64,000 bases of DNA from Telluria antibiotica (GCF_011682055.1 NZ_JAAQOM010000001.1:124001-188000); one strand, 5' to 3'. Counted from the first letter of the stretch, positions 52,213-61,847 are shown. The notes: generated from the letters alone by a model not told the origin. Made by a program: numbers and translations.

Positions 52213-52803
52213 TCATCGCCCGAACGTTGCCAGATACACCGTCGGTATCGCGACAGGCACCACCTTCCCCATCAGCGTGGCGACGATCACTACCGCGACG
52301 ATGACACCTGCCCCCGCCGTCCACGCGACGACCACCCCGCCCCGCCGCAGCGCGCAACCGAGGTGCGCGAACAGCGCCGCCACCGCGAGAAAATAGTACG
52401 GCGCGAAGAACAGCACGAACGGCCACACGTGCAGCCCGGCCGCGGCGAAATAGAAATTCGTATCGAGCCCGCCGACGATCCGCGCGGCCAGCACCGCACC
52501 CACGTGGATGGCCAGGAACAGGGCGATGTAGGCGCCGGACCCGGCCTGCAACCAGGCGATGAGCATCCTGCGCCGGTGCCTTCCCGTCCACAGCATCGAC
52601 AGGCCGCTCGCCGCTTGCAGCGCGGCGCACGCCAGCAGCACGGCTTCGACGACGGGGTGCCGGTACACGAACCGCCCCTGCTCCATGAAGCGCACGTGTG
52701 CGTCGACGCCGGCCAGTGCGGCCAGGTGGTTCGCGATGTGCACCGTCACGAACACGGCCAGGACGGCACCGGCGGCCCGGTGCAGGCGGCGCGGCGCGAT
52801 CAT
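52213..52803 (-). CDS. Cytochrome-b-like multi-helix membrane protein
   Basis: 196 residues from ATG 52803, overlapping the P450 stop (ATGA). About five membrane helices carry several His in positions suited to heme binding: VFVTVHIANHLAALAGVDAH in helix 1, FLAIHVGAVLAARIV and AAALFAHLGCALRR further on. The shape recalls the succinate dehydrogenase/fumarate reductase cytochrome b fold. Heme binding is inferred from the His pattern only. The tight overlap with the P450 gene suggests linked function. Confidence 0.7.
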   Translation of the reverse strand: MIAPRRLHRAAGAVLAVFVTVHIANHLAALAGVDAHVRFMEQGRFVYRHPVVEAVLLACAALQAASGLSMLWTGRHRRRMLIAWLQAGSGAYIALFLAIHVGAVLAARIVGGLDTNFYFAAAGLHVWPFVLFFAPYYFLAVAALFAHLGCALRRGGVVVAWTAGAGVIVAVVIVATLMGKVVPVAIPTVYLATFGR

Positions 52804-54218
52804 CGCGGGCGGGCCGCGAGACGCAACGTCAGCGGCGTCCGCGGCCTGAGCGTGATGTTGAAGACAGGCTGCGGCGGCGCCATCCCGGCCGGCACCGCGA
52901 CCGTGTAGCGCTGCAGGAACTGCGCGGCCAGCACCGTCATTTCCGCCAGCGCCAGGTGCTGGCCGAGGCAGACGCGCGGCCCCGTCCCGAACGGCATGAA
53001 CGCGCCGCGCGGGATGGCCGGCGCATCGGCGGCAAAGCGTTCGGGCCGGAACGCGTGCGGCTCGGGAAACCAGCGCGCATCGTGGTGCATCAGTTGCAGC
53101 GGCACGGCGAAGATCGTTCGCGCCGGCAGTTCCCAACCGCCCAGCGTGACGGGCCGCACCGCGCGGCGCGAGATCAGCACGGGCGCCGCCGGGTACAGCC
53201 GCAGCGTTTCCTGCAGCGTGCGCCCGAGATAGGCCAGCGACGGCAGGTCAGCGGCCGTGGGCACGCGGCCCTGCAGCACGGCGTCGACCTCGGCGTGGGC
53301 GAGCGCCTGCGCGTCCGGATTCGCGGCCATGCACCACGACCACCAGGTCAGCGTGGCCGCAGTCGTCTCGTGGCCCGCAAGGAAGGCGGTCATGCATTCG
53401 TCGCGCACGGCTTTCAACGGCCACGTGGCCGGATCGGCGACGTGCAGCGCGAGCAGCCGCGTGAGCAGATCCTGCGGCCACTCGGCCTGCGGCACGCGCA
53501 TGCGCGCACGCACGTGGCCGCCGATCAGCCGGTCGAGCGTGGCGATCGCGCGCCGCTTGGTGCGCTTCCACGGCATCCAGTCGGGCCAGCTGGCGGGCCA
53601 GTACATCTCCGCGTTCCCCGCGACGCTCGCCGCGTGCACGGCGAGTTCGGCGTCGCGCGCATCGGCCGTGATGCCGCTGCTGAACATCATCCGCAGGATC
53701 ACGTCCATGCCGAGCGACGTGAACGCGCTTTCGATGGGCCAGGCGTCGGCAGCGGTCGGCCACTGTGCGAACGCGGCATCGGCCGCCTGCGCAATCGCGG
53801 GCACGAATGCCTGCACGGGCCTGGGCGCGAACGGCGGCTGCAGGGCCTGGCGCTTCGTCCGCCATGCGGCGCCTTCGCTCGTCAGCGTGCTGTGTCCGTG
53901 CACTTGCGAGAACACGTCGATGGCGCGCTCCCAGCGCACGAGCGCGTCGTGCTGGTCGACGAGAAGTTCACGCACGAGCTGCGGATCGGTGACGATCACC
54001 TCGTGTTCGGGCCAGATGCGCACGTGCACCAGGTCGCCGTACGCGCGGCGCCAGCCGTCGAGCGTCCCGAACAGGTCTTGCTTCATCCGGGGCAGGAACT
54101 GCCAGCCCGTCAGGCCGGAAGGCGGGCCCGGAGGCCAGGTGCCGGGTGGATGGGATGCCAGCGGCGCGGACGCCGCGCCGGCGTGGAAGGGGCAGGATGG
54201 GGGCGTGGTCGGTTTCAT
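52800..54218 (-). CDS. Cytochrome P450
   Basis: 472 residues from ATG 54218; an ATG nine bases upstream is also possible. Hallmarks are complete: I-helix FLAGHETTAATLTWW, K-helix LQETLRLYP, and heme loop FMPFGTGPRVCLGQHLALAE with the Cys ligand. The LRLYPAAPVLISRRAVRPVTLGGWELPARTI stretch and length resemble the CYP4/CYP102-like fatty-acid or terpenoid hydroxylases. No ferredoxin or reductase gene is adjacent; the downstream membrane protein (ATGA overlap) is the only coupled partner. The substrate is unknown. Confidence 0.92.
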   Translation of the reverse strand: MKPTTPPSCPFHAGAASAPLASHPPGTWPPGPPSGLTGWQFLPRMKQDLFGTLDGWRRAYGDLVHVRIWPEHEVIVTDPQLVRELLVDQHDALVRWERAIDVFSQVHGHSTLTSEGAAWRTKRQALQPPFAPRPVQAFVPAIAQAADAAFAQWPTAADAWPIESAFTSLGMDVILRMMFSSGITADARDAELAVHAASVAGNAEMYWPASWPDWMPWKRTKRRAIATLDRLIGGHVRARMRVPQAEWPQDLLTRLLALHVADPATWPLKAVRDECMTAFLAGHETTAATLTWWSWCMAANPDAQALAHAEVDAVLQGRVPTAADLPSLAYLGRTLQETLRLYPAAPVLISRRAVRPVTLGGWELPARTIFAVPLQLMHHDARWFPEPHAFRPERFAADAPAIPRGAFMPFGTGPRVCLGQHLALAEMTVLAAQFLQRYTVAVPAGMAPPQPVFNITLRPRTPLTLRLAARPR

Positions 54219-54344
54219 GTCGCCCATTCTCGGCCGGCGGCCCGGCGCCGTATTGAACGGAAACGACATCACCGGGATGAGTTTTCGTGAGTTTTTCGCC
54301 CCGTCCCCGCGCTTATACTTGGGGTCCACTTTTCAGGAGGCCGC

Positions 54345-54698
54345 ATGGACATCCATACCCGCATCGTCGCCGTACTCCACATCGTCCTCGGCGTGCTCGG
54401 CGCGGCCGTTCCGCTGCTCATGGGCCTCGTGCTGGGCGGGGCTGCCGCTTTCATGCGGGACGCGCAGTTGCCGGGGTTCGTCCTCGGCCTCGGTGCCGTG
54501 TTCCTCGGCTTCTTCATCCTGCTGGCACTCGTCGACGTGGTCGCCGGCGTGGCGCTGCTGAAAGGCAGTCGCACTGCACGCGTGTTCGTCATCGTCATCA
54601 GTGCGCTTGGCCTGTTCAGCTTTCCGTTCGGGACGCTGGTCGGCGCCTATTCGCTGTGGGCCTTGCTGCGCAAACAGACGACGCTGGACATGGCCTGA
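54345..54698 (+). CDS. Four-helix membrane protein, hypothetical
   Basis: 117 residues, with AGGAGG six bases before ATG 54345. About four membrane segments are visible (IVAVLHIVLGVLGAAVPLLMGLVLG; FVLGLGAVFLGFFILLALVDVVAGVALL; VFVIVISALGLFSFPFGTLVGAYSLWALL). It resembles small DUF4064-like or general unknown membrane proteins. It is convergent with the TetR gene, with no operon partner. Function is unknown. Confidence 0.8.
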   Translation: MDIHTRIVAVLHIVLGVLGAAVPLLMGLVLGGAAAFMRDAQLPGFVLGLGAVFLGFFILLALVDVVAGVALLKGSRTARVFVIVISALGLFSFPFGTLVGAYSLWALLRKQTTLDMA

Positions 54699-54716
54699 CG
54701 GCAGTCGGTGGGCCGT

Positions 54717-55310
54717 TCAGGCCCGCCGCGCAAAGATCAGCTGCACGAGATCGTCCGCGACGGCCTGCAACTGGGCCGGATCGCGATACACCCGCTCCAG
54801 CACGACCATGCCCCGCGTCGTCGTCGCGACGAGACGCGCGGCCGATACGGGCGGTAGCGCGAGCCGTCCCGCTGCGTCGGGCCGCGCCAGGCGCTCGACC
54901 AACTGGGCCTGCACGCTGTCCAGCAGGCCGCGCAGCGCGGCGCGGATCGCATCGTCCATTGCCGTCTCGTCGGTCGCCGTCTTCGTCGACAGGCAACCGC
55001 GCGTGATCGCATCGTCGTCGACCGCGGTCACCGTGTCGATCGTAAAGCGCAGGTAGCGCCGCAGCGCCTCCTCCGCCGTGGGCGCGTCGAGCGCGTCGCG
55101 CAGGCGCGCGAGGAACCACGTCCGGTAGCGCTCGAAGATCCGCAGGAACAGCGCCTGCTTGTCGCCGTACGCGTGGTACAGCGAACCGCGCAGGACGCCC
55201 GTCGCCTGGGCGATGTCCTGCATCGACGTCGCGCCGAACCCGCGTCGCCAGAACAGCAGCATCGCACGGTCCAGCACCTCGTTTTCGTCGAATTGTTTAG
55301 TGCCTGCCAT
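54717..55310 (-). CDS. TetR family repressor, likely controlling the MFS gene
   Basis: 197 residues from ATG 55310; an upstream in-frame start at 55346 would run into the operator. The N-terminal HTH (NEVLDRAMLLFWRRGFGATSMQDIAQATGVLRGSLYHAYGDKQALF, about 9-55) is typical TetR. The C-terminal ligand domain resembles TetR_C_16-like proteins. It is divergent from the MFS transporter, with two identical-pattern palindromes in the gap, so it probably represses both. The inducer is unknown. Confidence 0.9.
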   Translation of the reverse strand: MAGTKQFDENEVLDRAMLLFWRRGFGATSMQDIAQATGVLRGSLYHAYGDKQALFLRIFERYRTWFLARLRDALDAPTAEEALRRYLRFTIDTVTAVDDDAITRGCLSTKTATDETAMDDAIRAALRGLLDSVQAQLVERLARPDAAGRLALPPVSAARLVATTTRGMVVLERVYRDPAQLQAVADDLVQLIFARRA

Positions 55311-55330
55311 GGCAAGGATTGTCGCCATTC

Positions 55331-55366
55331 TTGACACACCTGTCAAGTTTGACTAACCTGTCAAAC
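55331..55366. promoter_or_regulatory. Tandem TetR operators
   Basis: The 16-mer TTGACNNACCTGTCAA occurs twice, at 55331-55346 and 55349-55364, 18 bases apart. Each is an inverted repeat of TTGAC; the second extends outward to GTTTGAC...GTCAAAC (55347-55366). They sit between the divergent TetR and MFS genes. Confidence 0.8.
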
Positions 55367-55409
55367 ATACGCCGCCATCCGCGCCGCGCCACTCGACAAG
55401 GACGAAGCC

Positions 55410-56669
55410 ATGGATACGAACCCGGACACCACGCTGGACACCGCCGCGGCCACGCGCGCCATCCTGGCCGGCCTGTGCGCGAGCCTCGTCGGCATCGGTC
55501 TCGCGCGCTTCGCGTACACGCCGCTGATACCGCCGCTGATCGAGGCGCACTGGTTCGCGGCGCGCGACGTCGTGTTCCTCGGCGCCGCCAACCTGCTCGG
55601 CTACCTGGCCGGCGCGCTCGCGGGCCGGCCGCTGGCCGCACGCATTGGCGCGCGGCGCACGCTGCAGGCCATGATGGCGCTCGCGTCCCTCGCCTTTTTC
55701 GCCTGCGCCGTGCCGCTGTCCGTCGCGTGGTTCTTCGGCTGGCGTTTCCTCTCGGGCCTCGCGGGCGGCATCATCATGGTGCTGGCCGCACTCACGATCC
55801 TGCCGCGGCTGCCGGCGGAACGGCGCGGCGCCGCGGGCGGCGCGATCTTCCTCGGCCTGGGCCTCGGCATCGCGGCATCGGGCACCGTCGTGCCGCTGCT
55901 GCTGAACGAAGGACTCGCCGCCACCTGGGCCGGCCTCGGTGCGTTGTCCCTGCTGCTCACGTTGGCCAGCTGGCGCTGGTGGCCGCATGGCCCGGCGTCC
56001 GCGTCCGTTGCGGCCGGCGGCAAAGCGCCCGCGCGCGCGGCCTTTGCGCTGAAGCTCGTCTACGGCCAGTACGCACTGCAGGCCGTCGGCCTCGTGCCGA
56101 TGATGGTCTTCCTCGTCGACTACGTCGCGCGCGGGCTGCACATGGGCACGCACACGGCGGCGCTGTTCTGGATCGTCTACGGCATCGGCGCGACGGCCGG
56201 GCCGATGCTGTACGGGATCGCAGGCGAGCGCATGGGGATCGGCAACGCAACGCGTCTCACGCTGGCCCTGCAGATCGGCGCGGCGGCAGCGCTGGTCCTC
56301 GCACATCACGTGGCCATCCTCGTTGCCGCCACGTTCGTCATCGGCACCTACCCACCCGGCATCGTGCCGCTGACGCTCGGCCGCATCCGCCACACGCTGC
56401 CGCAGGACGTGCCTGCCCAGGGCGCCGCGTGGAGCCGCGCGACGACCGTGTTCGCCCTGTTCCAGGCGCTGGCCGGTTACGCGTATTCCTGGCTGTTCGC
56501 GGCGACCGGCGGCGACCACCGCTACCCGATGCTGGTCGGTGCCGCCGCGTTCGCACTGGCCCTGGTGGCGGACCTGCTGCTGGCGCGCGCGGCGTGGCAG
56601 CCCGCGCGGCACGCGGGGGCGATGCCCGTCGCGGCGACCGGCGGCGAGCGCGGCACGACCTCCTCGTAG
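55410..56669 (+). CDS. YbfB/YjiJ family MFS transporter
   Basis: 419 residues from ATG 55410, preceded by AAGGACG. About 12 membrane helices are seen. The family pattern LVGIGLARFAYTPLIPPLIEAHWF near the start and FLGAANLLGYLAGALAGRPLAARIGAR identify the YbfB/YjiJ branch of the major facilitator superfamily. These are inner-membrane exporters of small molecules with no firmly known substrate. TetR control in the divergent arrangement suggests induction by a toxic compound. Confidence 0.9.
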   Translation: MDTNPDTTLDTAAATRAILAGLCASLVGIGLARFAYTPLIPPLIEAHWFAARDVVFLGAANLLGYLAGALAGRPLAARIGARRTLQAMMALASLAFFACAVPLSVAWFFGWRFLSGLAGGIIMVLAALTILPRLPAERRGAAGGAIFLGLGLGIAASGTVVPLLLNEGLAATWAGLGALSLLLTLASWRWWPHGPASASVAAGGKAPARAAFALKLVYGQYALQAVGLVPMMVFLVDYVARGLHMGTHTAALFWIVYGIGATAGPMLYGIAGERMGIGNATRLTLALQIGAAAALVLAHHVAILVAATFVIGTYPPGIVPLTLGRIRHTLPQDVPAQGAAWSRATTVFALFQALAGYAYSWLFAATGGDHRYPMLVGAAAFALALVADLLLARAAWQPARHAGAMPVAATGGERGTTSS

Positions 56670-56795
56670 TCGTACGGCGGCGCGACGCGCCAGGTCCAAC
56701 GTTGGCAGAAAGACACCACGGCGTCAACGGAGCCTTTACAATGCAAGCTCGCGCTCGATCAGGCGAACATATGACTGCATGTCGAGGAGGCCAGC

Positions 56796-57638
56796 TTGTA
56801 CCACTACCGCACACCGTTCATTGCCGTTGCCGCCATGGCAGCGATGGCACACGCCTGCGCCGCGCCGGTTCCCGGGGACGAAGCCGGGTTCACGGATGTC
56901 GTGGCCGCGCAGATCCGGCAACAGCCGCTCGGCGGCGAGACCGTCGCGGTGATAGGCCCCCTCACCCTTTCCATCGGCGCGATGCAGGCGAATCTCGATC
57001 GGGTCTACCGGTACTGCCACAACAGCGCCGACGATTGCCAGGCCGAGATCGACCGCTTCGCGCGCGGCGTGGCCCAGGTGATCGCGAGCCGAAACGCACC
57101 GCCGGCCAAGGAAGCCGTGCGCCTCGTGGTCCGACCGGAAGAATACATCCGCCAATATGACGCGGCCGCGGGCCGGAAAATCCAGACCTGGCCCCTCGCC
57201 GGCGGCTTCGTCGTCGTACCGGTGCTGGATACGCCGCGCGCGATGCGCACGATGACGAGCGACGATGTCAAGCGCCTCGACATGAATGCCGACCAGGTGC
57301 TCCAACTCGGCCTCGACAATCTGAAAGCGACACTCGAACCATTGATGCCCAAGGCGCCCGTTGCGAAACCGGGCGAGATCGGACGCGTGGCCGGCGATGC
57401 GTACGATTCCAGCCGCCTGATCATGCACGACAGCTGGGCACCGTTGGCCGAGGCGCAAGGCGGCGTCCTGATCGTCGCCGCGCCCGCGAAGGACGCCGTG
57501 TTCTACGTCGGCGAAGACTCACCGAAAGCCATCGATGCCTTGCGCGGTCTGACGAAGCAGGCGATGAAAAACGTGCCCAATCCGCTGTCGCCGACGCTGC
57601 TGCGCTGGACGAAGACGGGATGGGAGCCCGTCCAATGA
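56796..57638 (+). CDS. Secreted DUF1444 family protein
   Basis: 280 residues from TTG 56796, with GAGGAGG (56784-56790) five bases upstream; no ATG with a comparable ribosome site is present. A signal peptide (YRTPFIAVAAMAAMAHACAA) precedes the body, which shows DUF1444 features: MNADQVLQLGLDNLKA, the GGVLIVAAPAKDAVFYV strand and SPTLLRWTKTGWEPVQ. Function is unknown. Its TGA is overlapped by the ATG of the AraC gene (ATGA), so the two are cotranscribed. Confidence 0.78.
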   Translation: MYHYRTPFIAVAAMAAMAHACAAPVPGDEAGFTDVVAAQIRQQPLGGETVAVIGPLTLSIGAMQANLDRVYRYCHNSADDCQAEIDRFARGVAQVIASRNAPPAKEAVRLVVRPEEYIRQYDAAAGRKIQTWPLAGGFVVVPVLDTPRAMRTMTSDDVKRLDMNADQVLQLGLDNLKATLEPLMPKAPVAKPGEIGRVAGDAYDSSRLIMHDSWAPLAEAQGGVLIVAAPAKDAVFYVGEDSPKAIDALRGLTKQAMKNVPNPLSPTLLRWTKTGWEPVQ

Positions 57639-58582
57639 GCCCGGACGGGTCCTGCGCAGGGCCGGATCGACGCGCCCCCTGCCCCGACCCGCTCACGCGC
57701 GCACCCCGCTTCACCACGCCGTCCGGCGCGCCCACCGACTGGCTGCGCCTGCCGCCCGCGTCGCTGCAGGGCGCGCTCGTCGCGCTGGTCGGCCGCGACA
57801 CGCGGGGCCTGCAGCTCGATGCCGCGCAGCGCCTGTCGCACTATCCGTCGTCGCCTTGCGTCTCGCTGTCCTGGCTCCACGGCATCGACGTGGGCGCCGT
57901 GCGCCAGGGTCCGCACGGCCCTGAATGGGAACCGTTGGGCGCCGACTGCATGGTCTCGGGCACGCAGGCACATCCCGTCACCACGTGGGCCGAGACGACG
58001 GGCCACGGCTGCATGGCGATCTTCCGCGCGGACGCGGCGCAGGCACTGTTCGGGCTCGACCTCGCGAGCATCCAGGACCGGTTCGTGCGCGCCGCCGACG
58101 TCATGGGCCCCGAGTGGACACCGATGTGGGACGCGCTGCTCGCCAGCCCCGACGCCGACCTCATCGCCGTGCTCGAACGCCACCTCGCGCGCCGCTGGCA
58201 GGCGGTGTGCGGACGCGCGACGGACCAGCCGTCGCTGCGCCAGATCGGACGGCATTGGGTGGAGCGGCTCGCCTGGCACGCGCACGAATGGCGGCGCGAG
58301 CACAGCCCGCGCCAGGTCGAGCGCCGCATCAAGTCGTTCAGCGGCCGCTCGCTGCGCGAATGGCAGGCCATCGTGCGCACGGAAGGCCTGTTCTTCGCCG
58401 CGCGCGACCGCCACGAGGCGGGCCAGCCGTTCGACTGGGCCGCGCTGGCGCTGGACGAAGGCTTCGCCGACCAGGCCCACATGACGCGCGCCGTACGCCG
58501 CATCACGGGTTTCACGCCGACCGAATTCGCGCGCCGCTTCGTCGAGGACGAGTCGTTCTGGCTGTACCGGCTGTGGGCGTGA
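57635..58582 (+). CDS. AraC family regulator
   Basis: 315 residues from ATG 57635 (overlapping the DUF1444 stop). The ligand-sensing N-terminal part (about 30-190) has a Trp-rich pattern (CVSLSWLHGIDVG), with a C-terminal DNA-binding region at about 215-305: the second HTH reads FDWAALALDEGFADQAHMTRAVRRITGFTPTEFARRF. It could control the divergent or convergent TonB receptor gene at 58590, whose stop lies eight bases away, but that is only positional. Confidence 0.82.
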   Translation: MSPDGSCAGPDRRAPCPDPLTRAPRFTTPSGAPTDWLRLPPASLQGALVALVGRDTRGLQLDAAQRLSHYPSSPCVSLSWLHGIDVGAVRQGPHGPEWEPLGADCMVSGTQAHPVTTWAETTGHGCMAIFRADAAQALFGLDLASIQDRFVRAADVMGPEWTPMWDALLASPDADLIAVLERHLARRWQAVCGRATDQPSLRQIGRHWVERLAWHAHEWRREHSPRQVERRIKSFSGRSLREWQAIVRTEGLFFAARDRHEAGQPFDWAALALDEGFADQAHMTRAVRRITGFTPTEFARRFVEDESFWLYRLWA

Positions 58583-58589
58583 GACCCGT

Positions 58590-60833
58590 TCACTCGAACG
58601 CATAGCGCACGCCCACGCGCACGCTGCGCGGCGCACCGGGCGCGTAAAATGCCGAGTGCACGGGGCGACCGCTTGCGCCCGCGAACGTACCATCTGCCGT
58701 GAAGCCCGTCACGCCCAGCTGCGCCGCCGTCGCGTAGCGCCGGTCGAACACATTGTCGACCTGGACGAATACGCGCAGGCGCGGCGCCAGGTCGTACGTC
58801 GCGCCGAAGTCGACGACGGCATGGCCCGGCGTCCACCCGCTGCCAAGGAAACCCTGGCCATCCGGCCGGTGCAGGCCGTTGTCGTTGCCGCGCGCCGGCG
58901 CAGCGGACACGGCGAGCATGTCCGCTTCCAGCGTCCACGCGGGCGTCACGCGCCACTCGGCCCGCGCCTTCAGCACGTGGCGCGGCAGCAGCGGCAGGCG
59001 GTCACCGGGCCGCACCGCGATATTGCCGGCGGCGTCCGCGCTGCTGTTCCCCGGGCTGCCCACGGTCTCGCCGCTGCCGAACGTCGCGTCGAGGTACGTA
59101 TAGCGCGCGGACAGCGCCACGGGACCGGCGCGGCCTTCGGCGCCCAGCTCGACGCCGCGACGCCGCGTCCGGCCGACGTTGCGAAAATAGCCGTAGCCCG
59201 CGGCATTGTCGGCCACGAACAGGATGTCGTCGTCGTTCGTCGCGTGGAACACGCCGGCGGTCCAGCGCACGCCGTGCGCCGTCCCGCGCAGGCCCGCCTC
59301 CCACGTGCGCGTGACGACCTGCTTCAGCGGCGGGTCACCGGCCATCGCGTTCGGCAGCTTGCATGGATTGGCGGGGTCGGCGCAACCCAGTTCCACCGCC
59401 GTCGGCGTGCGGCTGCCCTCGTCGTAGCCCGCGTACGCGTTGAGGTGCCGAACGGGCGACCAGGTGATGCCGATGGCGGGATTGAAGCGCGCGAAGTGGT
59501 GGTCGCCGTCGAGGGAGCCGGGGCCGCCGCCGGGGTGGCTGCGGTCGCGGCTGTGCACGGCCGTCGCGTTGTACCGGCCGGACAAGGTGACGTGCAAGCC
59601 GTCGCGCACGCGCACCTGCTCCGCCGCGTACACACTCCACGTGCGCGTATGCCCGACGAGATCGACGCGGGAGTCGTCCGCGAACGCGGCGACGGGCGAC
59701 ACGCTGCGGTCCGCGTTCACGACGCCGTATTGCGCGCCCTGGCGGAAGTCCGCGCGGCTCGCGTCGAACGCCGCGCCCACCGTCAAGTGTCCGCCGACCG
59801 TCGCCTGCGCACCCATGCCGTAGTTCGCCTGCGTGCCGGCCGTGCGGTTGACGTGCCCGGTCCACGCAGCCCCGCTGTCGCCCAGGGCGTCCTCGTTCAC
59901 GTCCCCGTTGAGCGTCGACGTGCGGATGTGGCGATAATAGGCGTTCGCGGACACCAGCACGTCGTCGCCGAAGTCGTGGCTCAGCGTCGCATTGAACAGC
60001 ATGGCGCGGTTGCGCGTGATGTCCGGCGTCGTGTACACGCTCGCGTAATCCCGTGCCAGCAGCCGCTGTTCCTGCAGCCCGTTGCCGGCCAGGCGGCTGG
60101 CGGAGAATGCCGCGCTCAATGCCGCGTCGGTCGTGGCATCGTGCCATCCGACCTTGCCGAACAGCTGGCCCAGGCGCGTGGGCGACGCGGCGCGCCAGCC
60201 GCCGTCGCGAAATCCGGTGCCCGTGGCAAACCAATGCAGGCCACGGTCGTCATGGCCGCCCTGTCCGAACCCGATCTCGGCGCGGCCCGCGCTGCCGCCC
60301 TGCGCCGAAACAAAGGTGCCCGCATCGTGCCGGCCGTCCTTCGTGCGCACGGCGAGCGCCCCGCCCAGCGTGTTCAGTCCGAACAGCGGGTTCGAGCCCG
60401 GCATCAACGTCAGCGACGCGATCGCGGCGCGCGGGATCAGGTCCCAGCTGACGACGTCGCCGAACGGCTGGTTCATGCGCACCCCGTCCACGTAGACGGA
60501 CAATCCTTGCGGGGTGCCGAGCAGTGGGGATGCCGTGAACCCGCGGTAACTGACGTCCGGTTGAAACGGATTACCCTGGATTTCGTGCACGACGACGCTG
60601 CCCAGCCGGCGGTTCAGCGCATCCGTCAGCGTGGCGCCGCCGTTGACGGCATCGGCATCGAGCGTCTGCACGTTCGCCGGCATCCGCTCGCGCGCGACGG
60701 ATGCACCGTGCAGCGGCGTCGTGCCCACGATCTCGACGACGGCGATCGGCACGTCCGGCTCGGCAGCGGCGCGCGCGTGCCAGAGAGCCGCGGCCGCGAA
60801 CGCAGCCCGGCGCAGATGTGTGCGAGATGCCAT
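58590..60833 (-). CDS. TonB-dependent receptor
   Basis: 747 residues from ATG 60833. A signal peptide to about AAAEP is followed by a TonB-box-like IAVVEIVGTTPL, and a plug with VVVHEIQGNPFQPDVSYRGFTASPLLGTPQGLSVYVDGVRMNQPFGDVVSWDLIPRAAI and GSNPLFGLNTLGGALAVRTKDG. The barrel ends with YAFE. The plug sequence resembles receptors for organic compounds or metal complexes rather than the large CirA/oligosaccharide type in the rest of the window. No transport partner lies beside it, so the ligand is unknown. Confidence 0.9.
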   Translation of the reverse strand: MASRTHLRRAAFAAAALWHARAAAEPDVPIAVVEIVGTTPLHGASVARERMPANVQTLDADAVNGGATLTDALNRRLGSVVVHEIQGNPFQPDVSYRGFTASPLLGTPQGLSVYVDGVRMNQPFGDVVSWDLIPRAAIASLTLMPGSNPLFGLNTLGGALAVRTKDGRHDAGTFVSAQGGSAGRAEIGFGQGGHDDRGLHWFATGTGFRDGGWRAASPTRLGQLFGKVGWHDATTDAALSAAFSASRLAGNGLQEQRLLARDYASVYTTPDITRNRAMLFNATLSHDFGDDVLVSANAYYRHIRTSTLNGDVNEDALGDSGAAWTGHVNRTAGTQANYGMGAQATVGGHLTVGAAFDASRADFRQGAQYGVVNADRSVSPVAAFADDSRVDLVGHTRTWSVYAAEQVRVRDGLHVTLSGRYNATAVHSRDRSHPGGGPGSLDGDHHFARFNPAIGITWSPVRHLNAYAGYDEGSRTPTAVELGCADPANPCKLPNAMAGDPPLKQVVTRTWEAGLRGTAHGVRWTAGVFHATNDDDILFVADNAAGYGYFRNVGRTRRRGVELGAEGRAGPVALSARYTYLDATFGSGETVGSPGNSSADAAGNIAVRPGDRLPLLPRHVLKARAEWRVTPAWTLEADMLAVSAAPARGNDNGLHRPDGQGFLGSGWTPGHAVVDFGATYDLAPRLRVFVQVDNVFDRRYATAAQLGVTGFTADGTFAGASGRPVHSAFYAPGAPRSVRVGVRYAFE

Positions 60834-61019
60834 GATCGGTGGTGCCCCTGTCTCCGTGATGGTCGGTGCCGGCGCTTGCCGCCGGTCTGCCTACGGTCAT
60901 TGCAGGAACCATTCCATGGCACGACACCACCGTCGCACGCGGAGGCCGCCCCGAACTGTGCCGTCCTGGATCACCCGGCTGTTCCGTTCCGGTACAGCGA
61001 GGAACACAGCGGCGGGGAA

Positions 61020-61847
61020 TCAGCCCGGCGGTGCGAAGATGCGGTTCAGGTCCGCGGCCTCCATCGCCTCCGCCGCGTAGCCGAACGTGCCATGGTCCAG
61101 CATCTCGCGCGCGCCGCGCATCAGCGCGCCGTACGCGGCCCGCGCGAGCGACGCGCCCGTGCTCACGCGCGTGACGCCCAGTTGCGCGAGGGTCGCGACG
61201 TCCAGGTCGAAGCCGGGAAAGCCGACCATGACGTTCACGGGCCGGTCGACCGAGCTCACGACGGCCGCGATGTCCTCGCGCGTGCGCAGGCCGGGTGCGA
61301 ACAGCACGTCGGCGCCTGCGTCCTGGTAGGCCTGCAGGCGGCGGATCGTGTCGGCGAGATCAGGGCGGCCCACACGGAAGTTTTCCGCGCGTGCGGTCAG
61401 CGTGAACTTGAAGTCGAGGCCGCGCGCCGCCTCGGCCGCGGCGCGGATGCGTTCCGTCGCGAGACCGATGTCGAACAACGGCTGGTCCGGGTCGTCGGTC
61501 GCATCCTCGATGGAGCAGCCGACGATGCCCGTCGCCGCCGACTCGACGATCGTGCGGGCCGCATCGGCGGGCGCCGGACCGAGGCCCGCCTGCAGGTCCG
61601 CGGACAGGGGCACGTCCGTGGCGGCCGCCAGTTCGGCCAGGTGCGGGAACATGTCGCGCACGGCGATCGTCGGATCCGTCTTCGCTTTCGAGAACGCGAA
61701 CCCGGCGCTGGTCGACGCGAGCGCCGGGAAGCCCAGGTGTTCCAGCAGCTTCGCCGAACCGGCGTCCCACGGGTTCGGAATGACGAAGCAGTGGCCGCGT
61801 CGGTGCAGTTCGACGAATGCTCTCGATTTTTCCGCCTGGGTCTTCAT
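61020..61847 (-). CDS. Isocitrate lyase/PEP mutase family protein
   Basis: 275 residues. ATG 61847 was chosen because AGGAG lies six bases upstream; ATG 61853 would be in contact with it. The (beta/alpha)8 PEP mutase/isocitrate lyase fold is indicated by VIPNPWDAGSAKLLEHLGFPALASTSAGFAFSKAK, DLQAGLG (metal-binding Asp) and GCSIEDATDDP. The DLQAGLG and IED motifs place it with PEP mutase-like enzymes such as oxaloacetate hydrolase or carboxyphosphonoenolpyruvate mutase, but the specific reaction is undetermined. Confidence 0.85.
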   Translation of the reverse strand: MKTQAEKSRAFVELHRRGHCFVIPNPWDAGSAKLLEHLGFPALASTSAGFAFSKAKTDPTIAVRDMFPHLAELAAATDVPLSADLQAGLGPAPADAARTIVESAATGIVGCSIEDATDDPDQPLFDIGLATERIRAAAEAARGLDFKFTLTARAENFRVGRPDLADTIRRLQAYQDAGADVLFAPGLRTREDIAAVVSSVDRPVNVMVGFPGFDLDVATLAQLGVTRVSTGASLARAAYGALMRGAREMLDHGTFGYAAEAMEAADLNRIFAPPG

